The notes below the pieces were generated by a model, which was not told the DNA's origin, did no database searches, and saw only the letters and a list, made by a program, of their open reading frames with translations. The position numbers and the translations under genes were made by a program. Positions 25,324-32,594 of a DNA stretch of 32,594 nucleotides are shown here, one piece after another. Every line of letters starts with the position of its first letter. Position 1 is the first letter of the stretch. The DNA is from Planctomycetota bacterium. Lineage in GTDB: Bacteria > Planctomycetota > UBA1135 > GCA-002686595. The stretch lies in NCBI GenBank assembly GCA_022447405.1, contig JAKVCE010000003.1:1-32594 (forward strand), given 5' to 3'.

Positions 25324-26232
25324 ATGGAGCTAGAGGAGCTGATCAATGGCGGCTGGGGTAGGCACGAGGCTGAGACAGAGGTCCTCGCCTCGGAGCTTGA
25401 AGAGCACATGGGGCTCGTCTCCGATCCAGGACAGGCTGCGGCGTTCAGCGCCCTCGCCTCGCACACAGTGGGAGAGCACCTGGGGGACTGGGCCCGCGCC
25501 GCGCGCCTCATCGAGGGGGCCATGCAAGGGCTCGCCGATGACCCTGCCCTGACCTCCTCCTTGATCCTCTTGGGCGTCTCTCGAGAGTTCGCCGAGGACT
25601 CAGCCGGCTCCGCTCAAGCCTTCGAACAGGCCCGCGCGCTCGCGGGGAACGACGCCCTCGTTGAGGTGCGCACGCGCCTCGCCCGCGCCTCTGCCTATAT
25701 GGAGGTGGGGACGAAGGCCGACATCCTCAGCGAGTACCAGCGCGCGATGGATGTGGTAGGCGAGATGTCGAACACAGCGAGCGTCGACCGACTCGTCGCG
25801 ATCATCTCCAACAACCTCGCGAGTCATCTCATGGAGCAGGCGGAGCTCTCGCAGGAGGAGGCGGATGGCATGCTCCATATCGCTGGTGTCGCGAAGGACG
25901 CCTGGAGCCGCGCCGGCGACTGGGTCAACCACGAGCGCGCGGACTACCTGATGGCGCTTGTCTGCAACCGCATCTCACGGTGGAGCGAGGGCCTCGCCGC
26001 CGCCGACGCAGGGCTCGCGACCATCGCAGCGCACGGAGAGGAGAAGATCGACGAGGCCTTCCTCCAGTTGGCGCGGGCGCATGCGCTCAGAGGCGCCGGC
26101 GATGAGGGCGCCGCCGCTCTCGCCTTAGAGGTGGCAGACGGCATCGCAGCCGAATGGGACGGGGGCTTGAAGGGCTGGTATGACTCGCAGCGCGAGCGCT
26201 CCCTCGAGGCGAAGACCTGGGAGCCCGCCTGA
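25324..26232 (+). CDS. All-helical, TPR-like protein of unknown function
   Basis: This 302-residue protein starts at an ATG with a good Shine-Dalgarno (GAGGAGG, six bases upstream). It has no signal peptide or membrane segment. The sequence is a run of Ala- and Leu-rich amphipathic helices in pairs (for example WARAARLIEGAMQGLADD and SAQAFEQARALAGND) in the style of tetratricopeptide repeats, from about residue 35 to 290, with Trp residues near the ends of helices. I do not recognise a family. Acidic composition fits a cytoplasmic scaffold or protein-binding adaptor. Its stop lies one base from the stop of the convergent GT-C/TPR gene, leaving no space for a terminator. It is divergent from the lipid kinase with 38 bases between starts. 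Confidence 0.8.
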   Translation: MELEELINGGWGRHEAETEVLASELEEHMGLVSDPGQAAAFSALASHTVGEHLGDWARAARLIEGAMQGLADDPALTSSLILLGVSREFAEDSAGSAQAFEQARALAGNDALVEVRTRLARASAYMEVGTKADILSEYQRAMDVVGEMSNTASVDRLVAIISNNLASHLMEQAELSQEEADGMLHIAGVAKDAWSRAGDWVNHERADYLMALVCNRISRWSEGLAAADAGLATIAAHGEEKIDEAFLQLARAHALRGAGDEGAAALALEVADGIAAEWDGGLKGWYDSQRERSLEAKTWEPA

Positions 26233-26233
26233 G

Positions 26234-28171
26234 TTAACTGTCGAGCGACTCGAGGAGCGCGCGGGCGTCGGCGTGAGCCGGGTTCATCGCGAGCACCTTC
26301 CTGAGCTCATCGGCCGCGTCTACCTTGCGGCCCAAGTCGCGCAGGGCGTAGGCCAAGTTGACGCGGGCGTGCTGGCTGGTCGGCTCGGCGCTGAGGTGCC
26401 GCTGGTACCAGCGCACGGCCTCTTCCAGCGCGCCGCTCCCGTGCAGCGCCCAGGCGTGCTGGAACTCCGAGTCGCGGTGACGCTCCACCCTCGAGTGCAA
26501 GAGCTCCAAGAGAGGGAGGGAGGCGGCCGCCTCCCCTATCCGCTGAAGCGCGGTGGCTTGCTCGTAGAGCAGGCGGATGAGCCAGTCTCCGTAGAGGCGG
26601 TTCCCTGGCTCAAGCTCGCTGGCGCGCACCGCGGGCGCGACGGCCTCCTCGCTCCTTCCGGCCTCCACGAGCGCCTTGGAGAGCCAGTGCTGGGTGACAG
26701 CCCAGTTGGGCGTGGAGGACGCGGCCTCTTCCACCAGTGAGACGCCCTCGTCGGCTCTGCCTTGGCGGATCCAGTGGAGCGCGAGGTTGATCTTCGCGTA
26801 GACGTTCTCCGGATTGAGCTCGAGGGCGCGCTCGTAGTGCTGGGCTGCGAGCTCCGGGTCCTTTACGTAGACGCTGCGCCCATAGTTCAGGTGTCCCTGG
26901 GACGTCGTCCCGAGGACGACCGCGCGACCCCAGAGCGTCTCCTCCGTCTCCCAGTGACGCGCGTTCACGTTCGAGACCAGGCCGAACCAGAGGCAGGCGC
27001 CAGCGAGCGCGACAGGTCGCGCAGGCTTCGGCAGAGCGGAGAGGGCCGCGCCCATGAGGACGCAGGCGAAGGGCAGGCTGATGAGCTGTCGGTAGTCCTC
27101 CGCGAAGCTGCGCATGGGCAGGATCGAGGAGGTCATGGAGAGCCAGCCGAAGTAGGCCAGGAGACAGAAGGAGAAGAGCGGGCGGCGGCGAGCTTGCGTG
27201 AGCGCTGCGTAGAGGCAGAGCGTGACGAAGGCGGCGCCAGAGAGCACGCCTGGTTCGAGCACGCCCGTCGCCGGGTCGATCGCCGGGAGCGGGGAGAGGT
27301 AGAGGGGGAAGAGGAGGTTTCGCGCGTAGTGGAAGAGGTGCACCCGCAGCTCGGTCAGCGGGTACTCGAACGGCGCGCGCTGGATCAAGAGCTGGTCGGC
27401 ATCGGAGAAGCCGACGCCGTAGCGCACGAGGGCCAGGTAGCAGCCGACGAGGGCTGCGAGGGAGAGGGTGCGCCTCCAGAGCGTGCCGTCACTCAGTCTG
27501 CGTCGGCCGATCGTCAGCTCGTAGGCGAAGGTGACCACGGGGAAGAGCGCTGCGTTCTGCTTGGAGAGGAGCGCGAGGAGGAGGGCGAGGCCACAGCCGA
27601 TCCACGCGAGCGCGCCGCCGCTGCGCGCGGCAGAGATGTAGCAAAGGAGCGCGGAGAGGAGGAACACGAGCGCCAGGAGAAGGTCTCTGTTGGAGACGTA
27701 GTTCACCGCGACGCCAGCGACGGGGTGGACCGCGAAGAGCGCGGCGGCGGCGAAGGCTAGGCCGCTCCCTGGGGGCTCTTCGCCCGCTCCTTGCACGGCG
27801 CGCTGGAGCGCGCGCGTCAGGTAGAAGACGAGGAGCGCTGCGAGGATGTGCAGGACAAGGTTCCCTGCGTGGTGCGCCACGACCGGCTCGACGTCGAGCG
27901 GTGCGGCCAGCGCGCGTGTCAGCGAGAGCGTGAGCGGGAGCAGGGGGCGGTACTGGACGAGGTGGGGAAGGGTGGCCATCGTCCCCGGGTCGGAGAAGTG
28001 TCGGGTGAGCGGCGAGACCTCCTCAATCCCAGGGTTGTCGGTGGCCCTGAAGAAGTCATCGAGGTGATAGCCAGCGCTCATCGCGCGCCAGTGCGCGCCG
28101 ACGGCCAAGAGCGCGATCGCGAGGAGGGGGAGCGCGCGAGAGCCGACTCCGGTCTTGGGGGACACACTCAT
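26234..28171 (-). CDS. Multi-pass GT-C/TMTC-like membrane protein with C-terminal TPRs
   Basis: I start at the ATG at 28171, giving 645 residues and leaving an 81-base gap to the divergent lipoprotein gene; longer in-frame starts would overlap it. After a first helix comes YHLDDFFRATDNPG, an acidic loop like the catalytic DD/DE loop of GT-C glycosyltransferases, and the typical QYRPLLPLTLSL. About nine to eleven hydrophobic segments follow (to about residue 400), with FAVHPVAGVAVNYVSNRD in the second loop, as in TMTC-type proteins. The last 230 residues are TPRs (AAQHYERALELNPENVYAKI, VNLAYALRDLGRKVDAADE). TMTC relatives O-mannosylate proteins from a lipid-linked sugar; here the donor and acceptor are unknown. 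The TPRs face the periplasm by analogy. Confidence 0.83.
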   Translation of the reverse strand: MSVSPKTGVGSRALPLLAIALLAVGAHWRAMSAGYHLDDFFRATDNPGIEEVSPLTRHFSDPGTMATLPHLVQYRPLLPLTLSLTRALAAPLDVEPVVAHHAGNLVLHILAALLVFYLTRALQRAVQGAGEEPPGSGLAFAAAALFAVHPVAGVAVNYVSNRDLLLALVFLLSALLCYISAARSGGALAWIGCGLALLLALLSKQNAALFPVVTFAYELTIGRRRLSDGTLWRRTLSLAALVGCYLALVRYGVGFSDADQLLIQRAPFEYPLTELRVHLFHYARNLLFPLYLSPLPAIDPATGVLEPGVLSGAAFVTLCLYAALTQARRRPLFSFCLLAYFGWLSMTSSILPMRSFAEDYRQLISLPFACVLMGAALSALPKPARPVALAGACLWFGLVSNVNARHWETEETLWGRAVVLGTTSQGHLNYGRSVYVKDPELAAQHYERALELNPENVYAKINLALHWIRQGRADEGVSLVEEAASSTPNWAVTQHWLSKALVEAGRSEEAVAPAVRASELEPGNRLYGDWLIRLLYEQATALQRIGEAAASLPLLELLHSRVERHRDSEFQHAWALHGSGALEEAVRWYQRHLSAEPTSQHARVNLAYALRDLGRKVDAADELRKVLAMNPAHADARALLESLDS

Positions 28172-28252
28172 CTCGCATTGCACGGTAGCACTGCACGAGA
28201 TTGGCGGCCATGAGGCGAAGATGCAGGTGTCTGGGGGTAGACTTTTTGTGAC

Positions 28253-29926
28253 ATGAGACGCGCCCACATCGCCCTTACGACGACATGCCTCTGCCTCGCG
28301 AGCTGCTCTAGCGAGGCGCCTGAGCCGAGCGGTGAGCCTGCCGCGTCTGCGGCTGAGGAGCCCTGGTTCGTTGAGGTCGCACAGGAGCGTGGCCTCACCT
28401 GGGAGCACTTCAAGGGGGAGGAGGTGCGCTACTGGTTCCCAGAGATCATGGGGCCGGGAGTCGGCGTCCTGGACTATGACCGAGACGGGGACATGGACCT
28501 CTACCTCGTCCAGTCAGGTGACCTGAGCCAACCAGAGGGCGCGAACGCCGGCAACCGCCTCTTCGCCAATGACGGGCAGGGGCGCTTCGAGGATGTGACC
28601 GACTCCACCGGGGCGACCGAGCGCGGCTACGGCATGGGGTGCGCGTGCGCTGACTATGACGGGGACGGCTGGACCGACATCTATGTGACGAACGTGGGGA
28701 AGAACGCGCTGCTCAAGAACGGCGGGCCTGGAGGCGAGTTCAAAGAGACCGCGAGCGCCGCTGGCGTGGACGATGACCGCTGGGGGACGAGCGCGGCGTT
28801 CATGGACATTGACAAGGACGGCGACCTCGACCTCTTCGTCGTGAACTACCTGAACTGGTCAGAGTCCGTCGAGCTGAACTGCATGTCTGCCTTCGGGGAC
28901 CCTGACTACTGCCACCCCAACAACTACAACTCGCCGGCTACAGACGTCCTCTACGAGAACAACGGGGACGGCACCTTCAGTGACATCACGACCAGTTCGG
29001 GCGTCTATGAGGCCTTCGGGAACGGGCTAGGTGTGGCGCCCGGAGACTTCAACTCCGACGGGTTCATGGACATCTATGTGGCCAATGACATGACGGCCAA
29101 CCAGCTCTGGATGAACCAGGGTGACAAGACCTTCAAGGAGTCTGGGCTCCTCGCGGGCTGCGCGGTGAACGGCGAGGGCGCGGCTGAGGCGGGCATGGGG
29201 GTCGTCGCCTTCGACGCCGAGAACGACGGGGACCTCGACATCTACCTGACCCACCTGCGCGAGCAGACGAACACGCTCTATATCAACCAAGGTGGCGGCT
29301 TCACGGACAAGACCTCCATCGTCGGGCTCGCTGGCCCCAGCTTGCGCTTCACGGGCTTCGGCACGGGAGCAGCAGACTTTGATCAGGACGGTGCCTTAGA
29401 CCTCTACGCAGCGAACGGTCGCGTGGGGAAGTGGCGCCCGCAGTTCCTCGAGTCGGACCCGTACGCTGAGCCTGACCAGGTCTACCGCGGCGTCGGAGCG
29501 GGCCGCTTCAAGGAGGTCATGCCGCAAGGTGGGACCGCGGAGCCCTACTACGCGAACAGCCGCGGCATGGCCTTCGTCGACACGGACGGTGACGGTGACC
29601 TTGACGTGGTGGTGGGGGACAACCACGGGCGGGTGCGCTTGCTCGAGAACGTCGCTCCAGGACAAGGGGAGTCTGTCCTCTTGGAGGTCGTTGAGGCGAG
29701 CGGCGCGCCTGCTGTGGGCGCGAAGGTGACCCTGAGCGCGGGTGACTTGACCCTGGTCCGCTCCGTGCAGCCGGCCTTCAGCTACTGCTCAAGCAGCGAC
29801 CCCAGGGTCCACTTCGGGCTCGGGGACTACGCGGGCGCGATTGACGTCCGCATCGACTGGGCAGATGGTGAGACCACGTCGCACGAGGGGCTCGAGCGCG
29901 GCAGCCTGGGACCCATCTCGCGCTGA
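28253..29926 (+). CDS. CRTAC1-type lipoprotein with FG-GAP/VCBS repeats and ASPIC/UnbV domain
   Basis: The 557-residue product begins with a lipoprotein signal (lipobox LASC, lipidated C18). A beta-propeller of FG-GAP/VCBS repeats follows, each holding a calcium-binding loop of the DxDxDGxxD type: for example DYDRDGDMDLY, DYDGDGWTDIY, DIDKDGDLDLF, DFNSDGFMDIY, DAENDGDLDIY, DFDQDGALDLY and DTDGDGDLDVV. That gives about seven blades. The C-terminus (about 480-557) is the ASPIC/UnbV domain with VHFGLGDYAGAIDVRI. Such proteins are bound to a membrane facing outwards and bind calcium; many are common in Planctomycetota. Function undefined, probably adhesion or ligand binding. It diverges from the GT-C/TPR gene. 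A hairpin at 29933-29956 follows the stop. Confidence 0.92.
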   Translation: MRRAHIALTTTCLCLASCSSEAPEPSGEPAASAAEEPWFVEVAQERGLTWEHFKGEEVRYWFPEIMGPGVGVLDYDRDGDMDLYLVQSGDLSQPEGANAGNRLFANDGQGRFEDVTDSTGATERGYGMGCACADYDGDGWTDIYVTNVGKNALLKNGGPGGEFKETASAAGVDDDRWGTSAAFMDIDKDGDLDLFVVNYLNWSESVELNCMSAFGDPDYCHPNNYNSPATDVLYENNGDGTFSDITTSSGVYEAFGNGLGVAPGDFNSDGFMDIYVANDMTANQLWMNQGDKTFKESGLLAGCAVNGEGAAEAGMGVVAFDAENDGDLDIYLTHLREQTNTLYINQGGGFTDKTSIVGLAGPSLRFTGFGTGAADFDQDGALDLYAANGRVGKWRPQFLESDPYAEPDQVYRGVGAGRFKEVMPQGGTAEPYYANSRGMAFVDTDGDGDLDVVVGDNHGRVRLLENVAPGQGESVLLEVVEASGAPAVGAKVTLSAGDLTLVRSVQPAFSYCSSSDPRVHFGLGDYAGAIDVRIDWADGETTSHEGLERGSLGPISR

Positions 29927-29932
29927 CCTGCT

Positions 29933-29956
29933 CCCCTGATAGCGCGCTCTCAGGGG
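29933..29956 (+). terminator. Hairpin after the CRTAC1 lipoprotein gene
   Basis: CCCCTGA (29933-29939) pairs with TCAGGGG (29950-29956) around an inner segment that itself contains the palindrome AGCGCGCT. It begins seven bases after the TGA stop of the lipoprotein gene. No T-run follows (GAAACG), so terminator function is probable but not of the classical U-tract type. Confidence 0.5.
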
Positions 29957-30022
29957 AAACGTCGATTGGGGAGTCCTGCCATGGCTCTATAGCCACGCGA
30001 CTTAGAGGCGTTGGGCGTTGAT

Positions 30023-30036
30023 GCCGTAATTACGGC
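30023..30036. promoter_or_regulatory. Perfect 14-bp palindrome GCCGTAATTACGGC, candidate operator
   Basis: The sequence GCCGTAATTACGGC is its own reverse complement over 14 bases and sits in an A+T-richer intergenic spot 146 bases upstream of the large secreted gene. Such a site suits a dimeric DNA-binding regulator. No family is recognised and there is no second copy that I noticed in the window. Confidence 0.4.
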
Positions 30037-30134
30037 TAAAACCACGAGTTTGGATTGCCCTTTGTCGCGCCTAGTCTCCTCAAGGCTCGTCACGTGACTC
30101 TTGGCTCCTTGTCGCACGGTGGGCTGGCTAACCG

Positions 30135-30153
30135 CCCCTCTCCCCAAGAGGGG
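30135..30153 (+). promoter_or_regulatory. Leader hairpin upstream of the secreted giant
   Basis: CCCCTCT (30135-30141) pairs perfectly with AGAGGGG (30147-30153) around the loop CCCCA, 28 bases before the ATG at 30182. It is followed by an unstructured A/C-rich stretch with a purine-rich ribosome-binding region. It may stabilise or regulate the leader; on its own it is not a terminator. Confidence 0.4.
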
Positions 30154-30181
30154 TCAACAAACACACAAGAAGAAAAACACC

Positions 30182-32594
30182 ATGAAGAGCACCGTCCCCC
30201 CGCGCCTCTGGTGCGGCATCGTCCCTTCCACCCTCGCGCTCCTCGCGCTCACCTCGCCTGCAGCTGCCCAGCTCGGCGGCGTCAAGGCTCCGGGCAAGCA
30301 CAACCCTACGCCCGCAGGAGGCAGCCAAGCGCTCGGCTCAGGCTGCGGTGGGGGTGACACGAGCGGTCTCCTGATCCCGCTTGATTCGACCTTCAACGTG
30401 GTCGAGTTCACGGAGGGCTTTGATCTCTCTGGCCAACCCTGCTATCGCAACGACGACGGCTACACGGCAGAGCTCTCGCTTCAGTTCGATTTCGAGTTCT
30501 TTGGGCAGACGTACAACAGCTTCTATATCAACAACAACGGCAACATCAGCTTCGGTGGTGGTTACCAGACGTACTCTGCGACTGGCTTCCCGATCGATAA
30601 CTATCCGATGATTGCTCCTTTCTGGGGTGATGTGGATACGACCTCGAGCGACGATGGCGCAGGTGTCGTCTACTATCGTTCTGATCCGAACCGTCTCGTC
30701 ATTACTTGGGACTCCGTTGGTTATTACTGGGACCAAACGGATAAGCAGAACACCTTCCAAGTCATCCTGACCGATGGGAGCGATCCCCTCATCGGCCTCG
30801 GGAACAATGTGTGCTTCTCCTATGGTGACATGCAGTGGACGACAGGTAGTGCATCTGGCGGTGAAGGCGGCTTCGGCGGCGTCCCCGCCACTGTCGGCGC
30901 CAACAAGGGCGACGGGATAGATTTCTTCAATGTGGGTCGCTTTGATCACCCTGGCGATGTCTATGACGGCCCGGAAGACGCAAACGATGGAGTGGACTGG
31001 CTCGACAACCGAGTCATCGCGTTCAACACCGGTGAAGAGAACACGCCACCGATCGTGGTGGACAGCCCAGAGGGGTGTGTGAGCGGCTTGGCTGGCGAGT
31101 CGATCACTGCTTCCTTCACGGTGATCGGCCCTGAGGGCGATCAGAGCGTTGACTGGTCCATCGTCGAAGACGACTTCCCCCAGGGGGCTGACTTCGATTA
31201 CGGCGAGACGATCTCTCCTGGCACGACTACGGTCACCATCACGTGGAACACGACCTCATATGACGTCGGAGAGTATTGGTGCCAGATTCAATTCACCGAT
31301 AACGGAAATCCGCCCCTGACGACCTCAGCGGAGGCCTGCTTCTCAGTTGAAGGTACGGAACATGACAGCGCTCTCGGCGAGGCAGGTCAATTCAACGTCT
31401 ACTCCACGCGGCAGTTGACTATTGAAACCTCGTCGGTCTCTGGCCGAATCGGAGCGGAGAAGAACTTCTTCATCTCCGAGGCGTCCATCGCCACTGGGGA
31501 CGTCCCTGCTGATGTGGACTCGATGGCCAGCGGTCGCGTCGTCTGGGCTGCGAACGGCGTCCTGAACAACGGCAACATCGTCGCAGAGCTTCACCTCGAT
31601 CACCTCGAAGACACCTTCTACCTCGCGAACTCCACCCAGGAGCCGCGGATCGATGAAGAGGCCTGGGATCATGAGTCGATGAGCGAAGAGCTCATGATGA
31701 GCTCCGCCACCTATGGCGCGATGCTCCCGACCGGGGTCGTCACCGAGGACGGGTTCGGGAACCTGATCATGACCGGCAGCGGGGCGAACCCGGAGATCTT
31801 CCTCGTGACGGACCAGCAGCTTGAGGACGCGAGTCACATCTCCGTGAGCGCTGACCCCGACGCGAACGTCCTCATCAACGTTGAGGGTGGGCACGTCTCG
31901 CCGTCGAACTTTGGCTTCGAGGTCCATGGGACCTCTGCCAACAGAATCCTCATCAACCTGTTCGAGGCGTGGCACGTCAGCTTCTCCAACACCAACCTGA
32001 ACGCGAGCCTCTTCGCTCCGGAGAGCGGCGTGTTTGTCAGCAACATCAGCGTGTCGGGGAACATCGTCGGTCGCTGGGTCGAACTCCTGAACATGGACGC
32101 CCAGGGCGACCTGCTCGTCGGTTCGATCCCCTCGACAAACGACTTCACCTACTCGCTCCCGATGCAGTCGCTCGAGGACACCCTCGCTCACAACCTGGTG
32201 GTGCTCCCGCTCGTGCTTGGGGACAAGGTGAGGGTCGACCGCGAGGAGGTCTCTGGTAACGACTCGTTCCAGGTGGCCTTCGAGAACTCGAAGACTCGAA
32301 GCTATCGAGCTGAGAAGGTCGCGAGGATCACGTTCGGGAACGGGTTCAAGCCTGAGCACGTTGAGCTCGCTGACAACCTCGACCTCCCCGTCCACTTCCT
32401 CGAAGACGGGCCGCTCGGTGGTGACGACCTCATCAGCCTCCGGCGTGAGGGCGTGGACACCTCTCGTCGAGGTGTGCATTTGCTCGAGCTCCTTGAGAAT
32501 GACCTCGCGGGCACCTCAGGGATCAACGCCTCGTCCTTGCGCATTGTCAACGCTCCCCAGCACGGGGTCGTTCGGACGATCCCGGGCACCGGCC
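30182..32594 (+). CDS. Large secreted protein, NIDO + Ig-like + choice-of-anchor A (3' end outside window)
   Basis: One frame is open from the ATG at 30182 to the window edge (804 codons so far). The signal peptide ends near residue 30 (LALTSPAAAQ). About residues 95-285 form a nidogen-like (NIDO) domain: FDFEFFGQTYNSFYINNNGN, APFWGDVDTT and the GVVYYRSDPNRLVITWD core. About 284-393 is an Ig-like or cadherin-like segment with paired Cys. About 394-645 matches the choice-of-anchor A domain (SALGEAGQFNVYSTRQL, then SFSNTNLNASLFAPESG and ISGNIVG-like). The last visible residues (LLENDLAGTSGINASSLRI, then APQHGVV) look like the start of a tandem cadherin/VCBS-type repeat, so the full protein is probably much longer and cell-surface anchored. 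Codon use is unusually rich in T-ending codons in the first half. Function: likely adhesin or matrix protein. Confidence 0.85.
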   Translation, partial: MKSTVPPRLWCGIVPSTLALLALTSPAAAQLGGVKAPGKHNPTPAGGSQALGSGCGGGDTSGLLIPLDSTFNVVEFTEGFDLSGQPCYRNDDGYTAELSLQFDFEFFGQTYNSFYINNNGNISFGGGYQTYSATGFPIDNYPMIAPFWGDVDTTSSDDGAGVVYYRSDPNRLVITWDSVGYYWDQTDKQNTFQVILTDGSDPLIGLGNNVCFSYGDMQWTTGSASGGEGGFGGVPATVGANKGDGIDFFNVGRFDHPGDVYDGPEDANDGVDWLDNRVIAFNTGEENTPPIVVDSPEGCVSGLAGESITASFTVIGPEGDQSVDWSIVEDDFPQGADFDYGETISPGTTTVTITWNTTSYDVGEYWCQIQFTDNGNPPLTTSAEACFSVEGTEHDSALGEAGQFNVYSTRQLTIETSSVSGRIGAEKNFFISEASIATGDVPADVDSMASGRVVWAANGVLNNGNIVAELHLDHLEDTFYLANSTQEPRIDEEAWDHESMSEELMMSSATYGAMLPTGVVTEDGFGNLIMTGSGANPEIFLVTDQQLEDASHISVSADPDANVLINVEGGHVSPSNFGFEVHGTSANRILINLFEAWHVSFSNTNLNASLFAPESGVFVSNISVSGNIVGRWVELLNMDAQGDLLVGSIPSTNDFTYSLPMQSLEDTLAHNLVVLPLVLGDKVRVDREEVSGNDSFQVAFENSKTRSYRAEKVARITFGNGFKPEHVELADNLDLPVHFLEDGPLGGDDLISLRREGVDTSRRGVHLLELLENDLAGTSGINASSLRIVNAPQHGVVRTIPGTG

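Larger units (their letters stand above)
29957..30181 (+). promoter_or_regulatory. Upstream region of the secreted NIDO/anchor-A giant
   Basis: This gene-free stretch of about 225 bases is richer in A+T than the coding DNA around it. It holds a perfect 14-bp palindrome (30023-30036), a weak promoter candidate TTGGAT - 16 bases - TAGTCT starting near 30050, and a leader hairpin (30135-30153). A purine-rich AGAAGAAA precedes the ATG at 30182. The promoter guess is weak; the palindrome and hairpin are directly seen. Confidence 0.45.

Noticed and set aside
26762..27760. Long plus-strand open frame (332 codons) inside the GT-C/TPR gene
   Set aside because: The translation is a charged Arg/Glu-rich string with no domain; the opposite strand encodes clear membrane helices and TPRs.
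31343..32479. Long minus-strand open frame (378 codons) inside the secreted giant
   Set aside because: It is antisense to a frame with signal peptide and recognisable domains; its composition is that of a shadow frame in G+C-rich DNA.

Overview
The window is a G+C-rich (roughly two-thirds G+C by eye), gene-dense bacterial chromosome segment. The lineage call rests on one gene pair: a PSCyt1/DUF1549/DUF1553 cytochrome-like protein followed one base later by a Tat-exported DUF1501 protein. This pair is a hallmark of the Planctomycetota (also seen in Verrucomicrobiota). A DUF1570-like exported metallopeptidase, a CRTAC1/ASPIC-type lipoprotein and a choice-of-anchor/nidogen-type secreted giant fit the same group. 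I infer a planctomycete with a true outer membrane, probably marine; this was not tested against a database.

Layout. Bases 1-2957 (+): the end of a membrane protein, a stand-alone (p)ppGpp hydrolase of the MESH1 type and a secreted gluzincin-like protein. 2954-4321 (-): a membrane-anchored rhodanese followed by CysQ, a small sulfur-related operon. 4632-7492 (+): korA-korB, a two-subunit 2-oxoacid:ferredoxin oxidoreductase with gamma fused to alpha. 7533-10226 (-): an outer-membrane-barrel-like CBM9/DUF5916 protein, a small unknown protein and iscX. 10388-11986 (-): a secreted Asn/Gly-rich protein with a strong intrinsic terminator. 12329-18739 (-): a tight four-gene run, plsC - trkH - salicylyl-CoA/2-aminobenzoyl-CoA type monooxygenase fused to an old yellow enzyme - polyferredoxin fused to TPRs. 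18920-24407 (+): the planctomycete cytochrome/DUF1501 pair. 24404-25285 (-): a diacylglycerol-kinase-family lipid kinase. 25324-26232 (+): a TPR-like helical protein of unknown role. 26234-28171 (-): a GT-C/TMTC-like membrane protein with TPRs. 28253-29926 (+): a CRTAC1 lipoprotein. 30182-end (+): a very large secreted NIDO + choice-of-anchor A protein that runs off the window and has visibly lower G+C over part of its length.

The genome here is compact. Two convergent gene pairs share the tetranucleotide CTAG so that each gene's TAG stop overlaps the other, a third pair is separated by one base, and a fourth is separated by a hairpin. I saw no tRNA, rRNA, CRISPR array, insertion sequence or phage gene. 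No complete new defence-like or mobile system is evident. The most interesting items are the four-gene redox/lipid/potassium operon with a polyferredoxin-TPR fusion, the small unknown gene beside iscX, and the low-G+C secreted giant with a 14-bp palindrome upstream.
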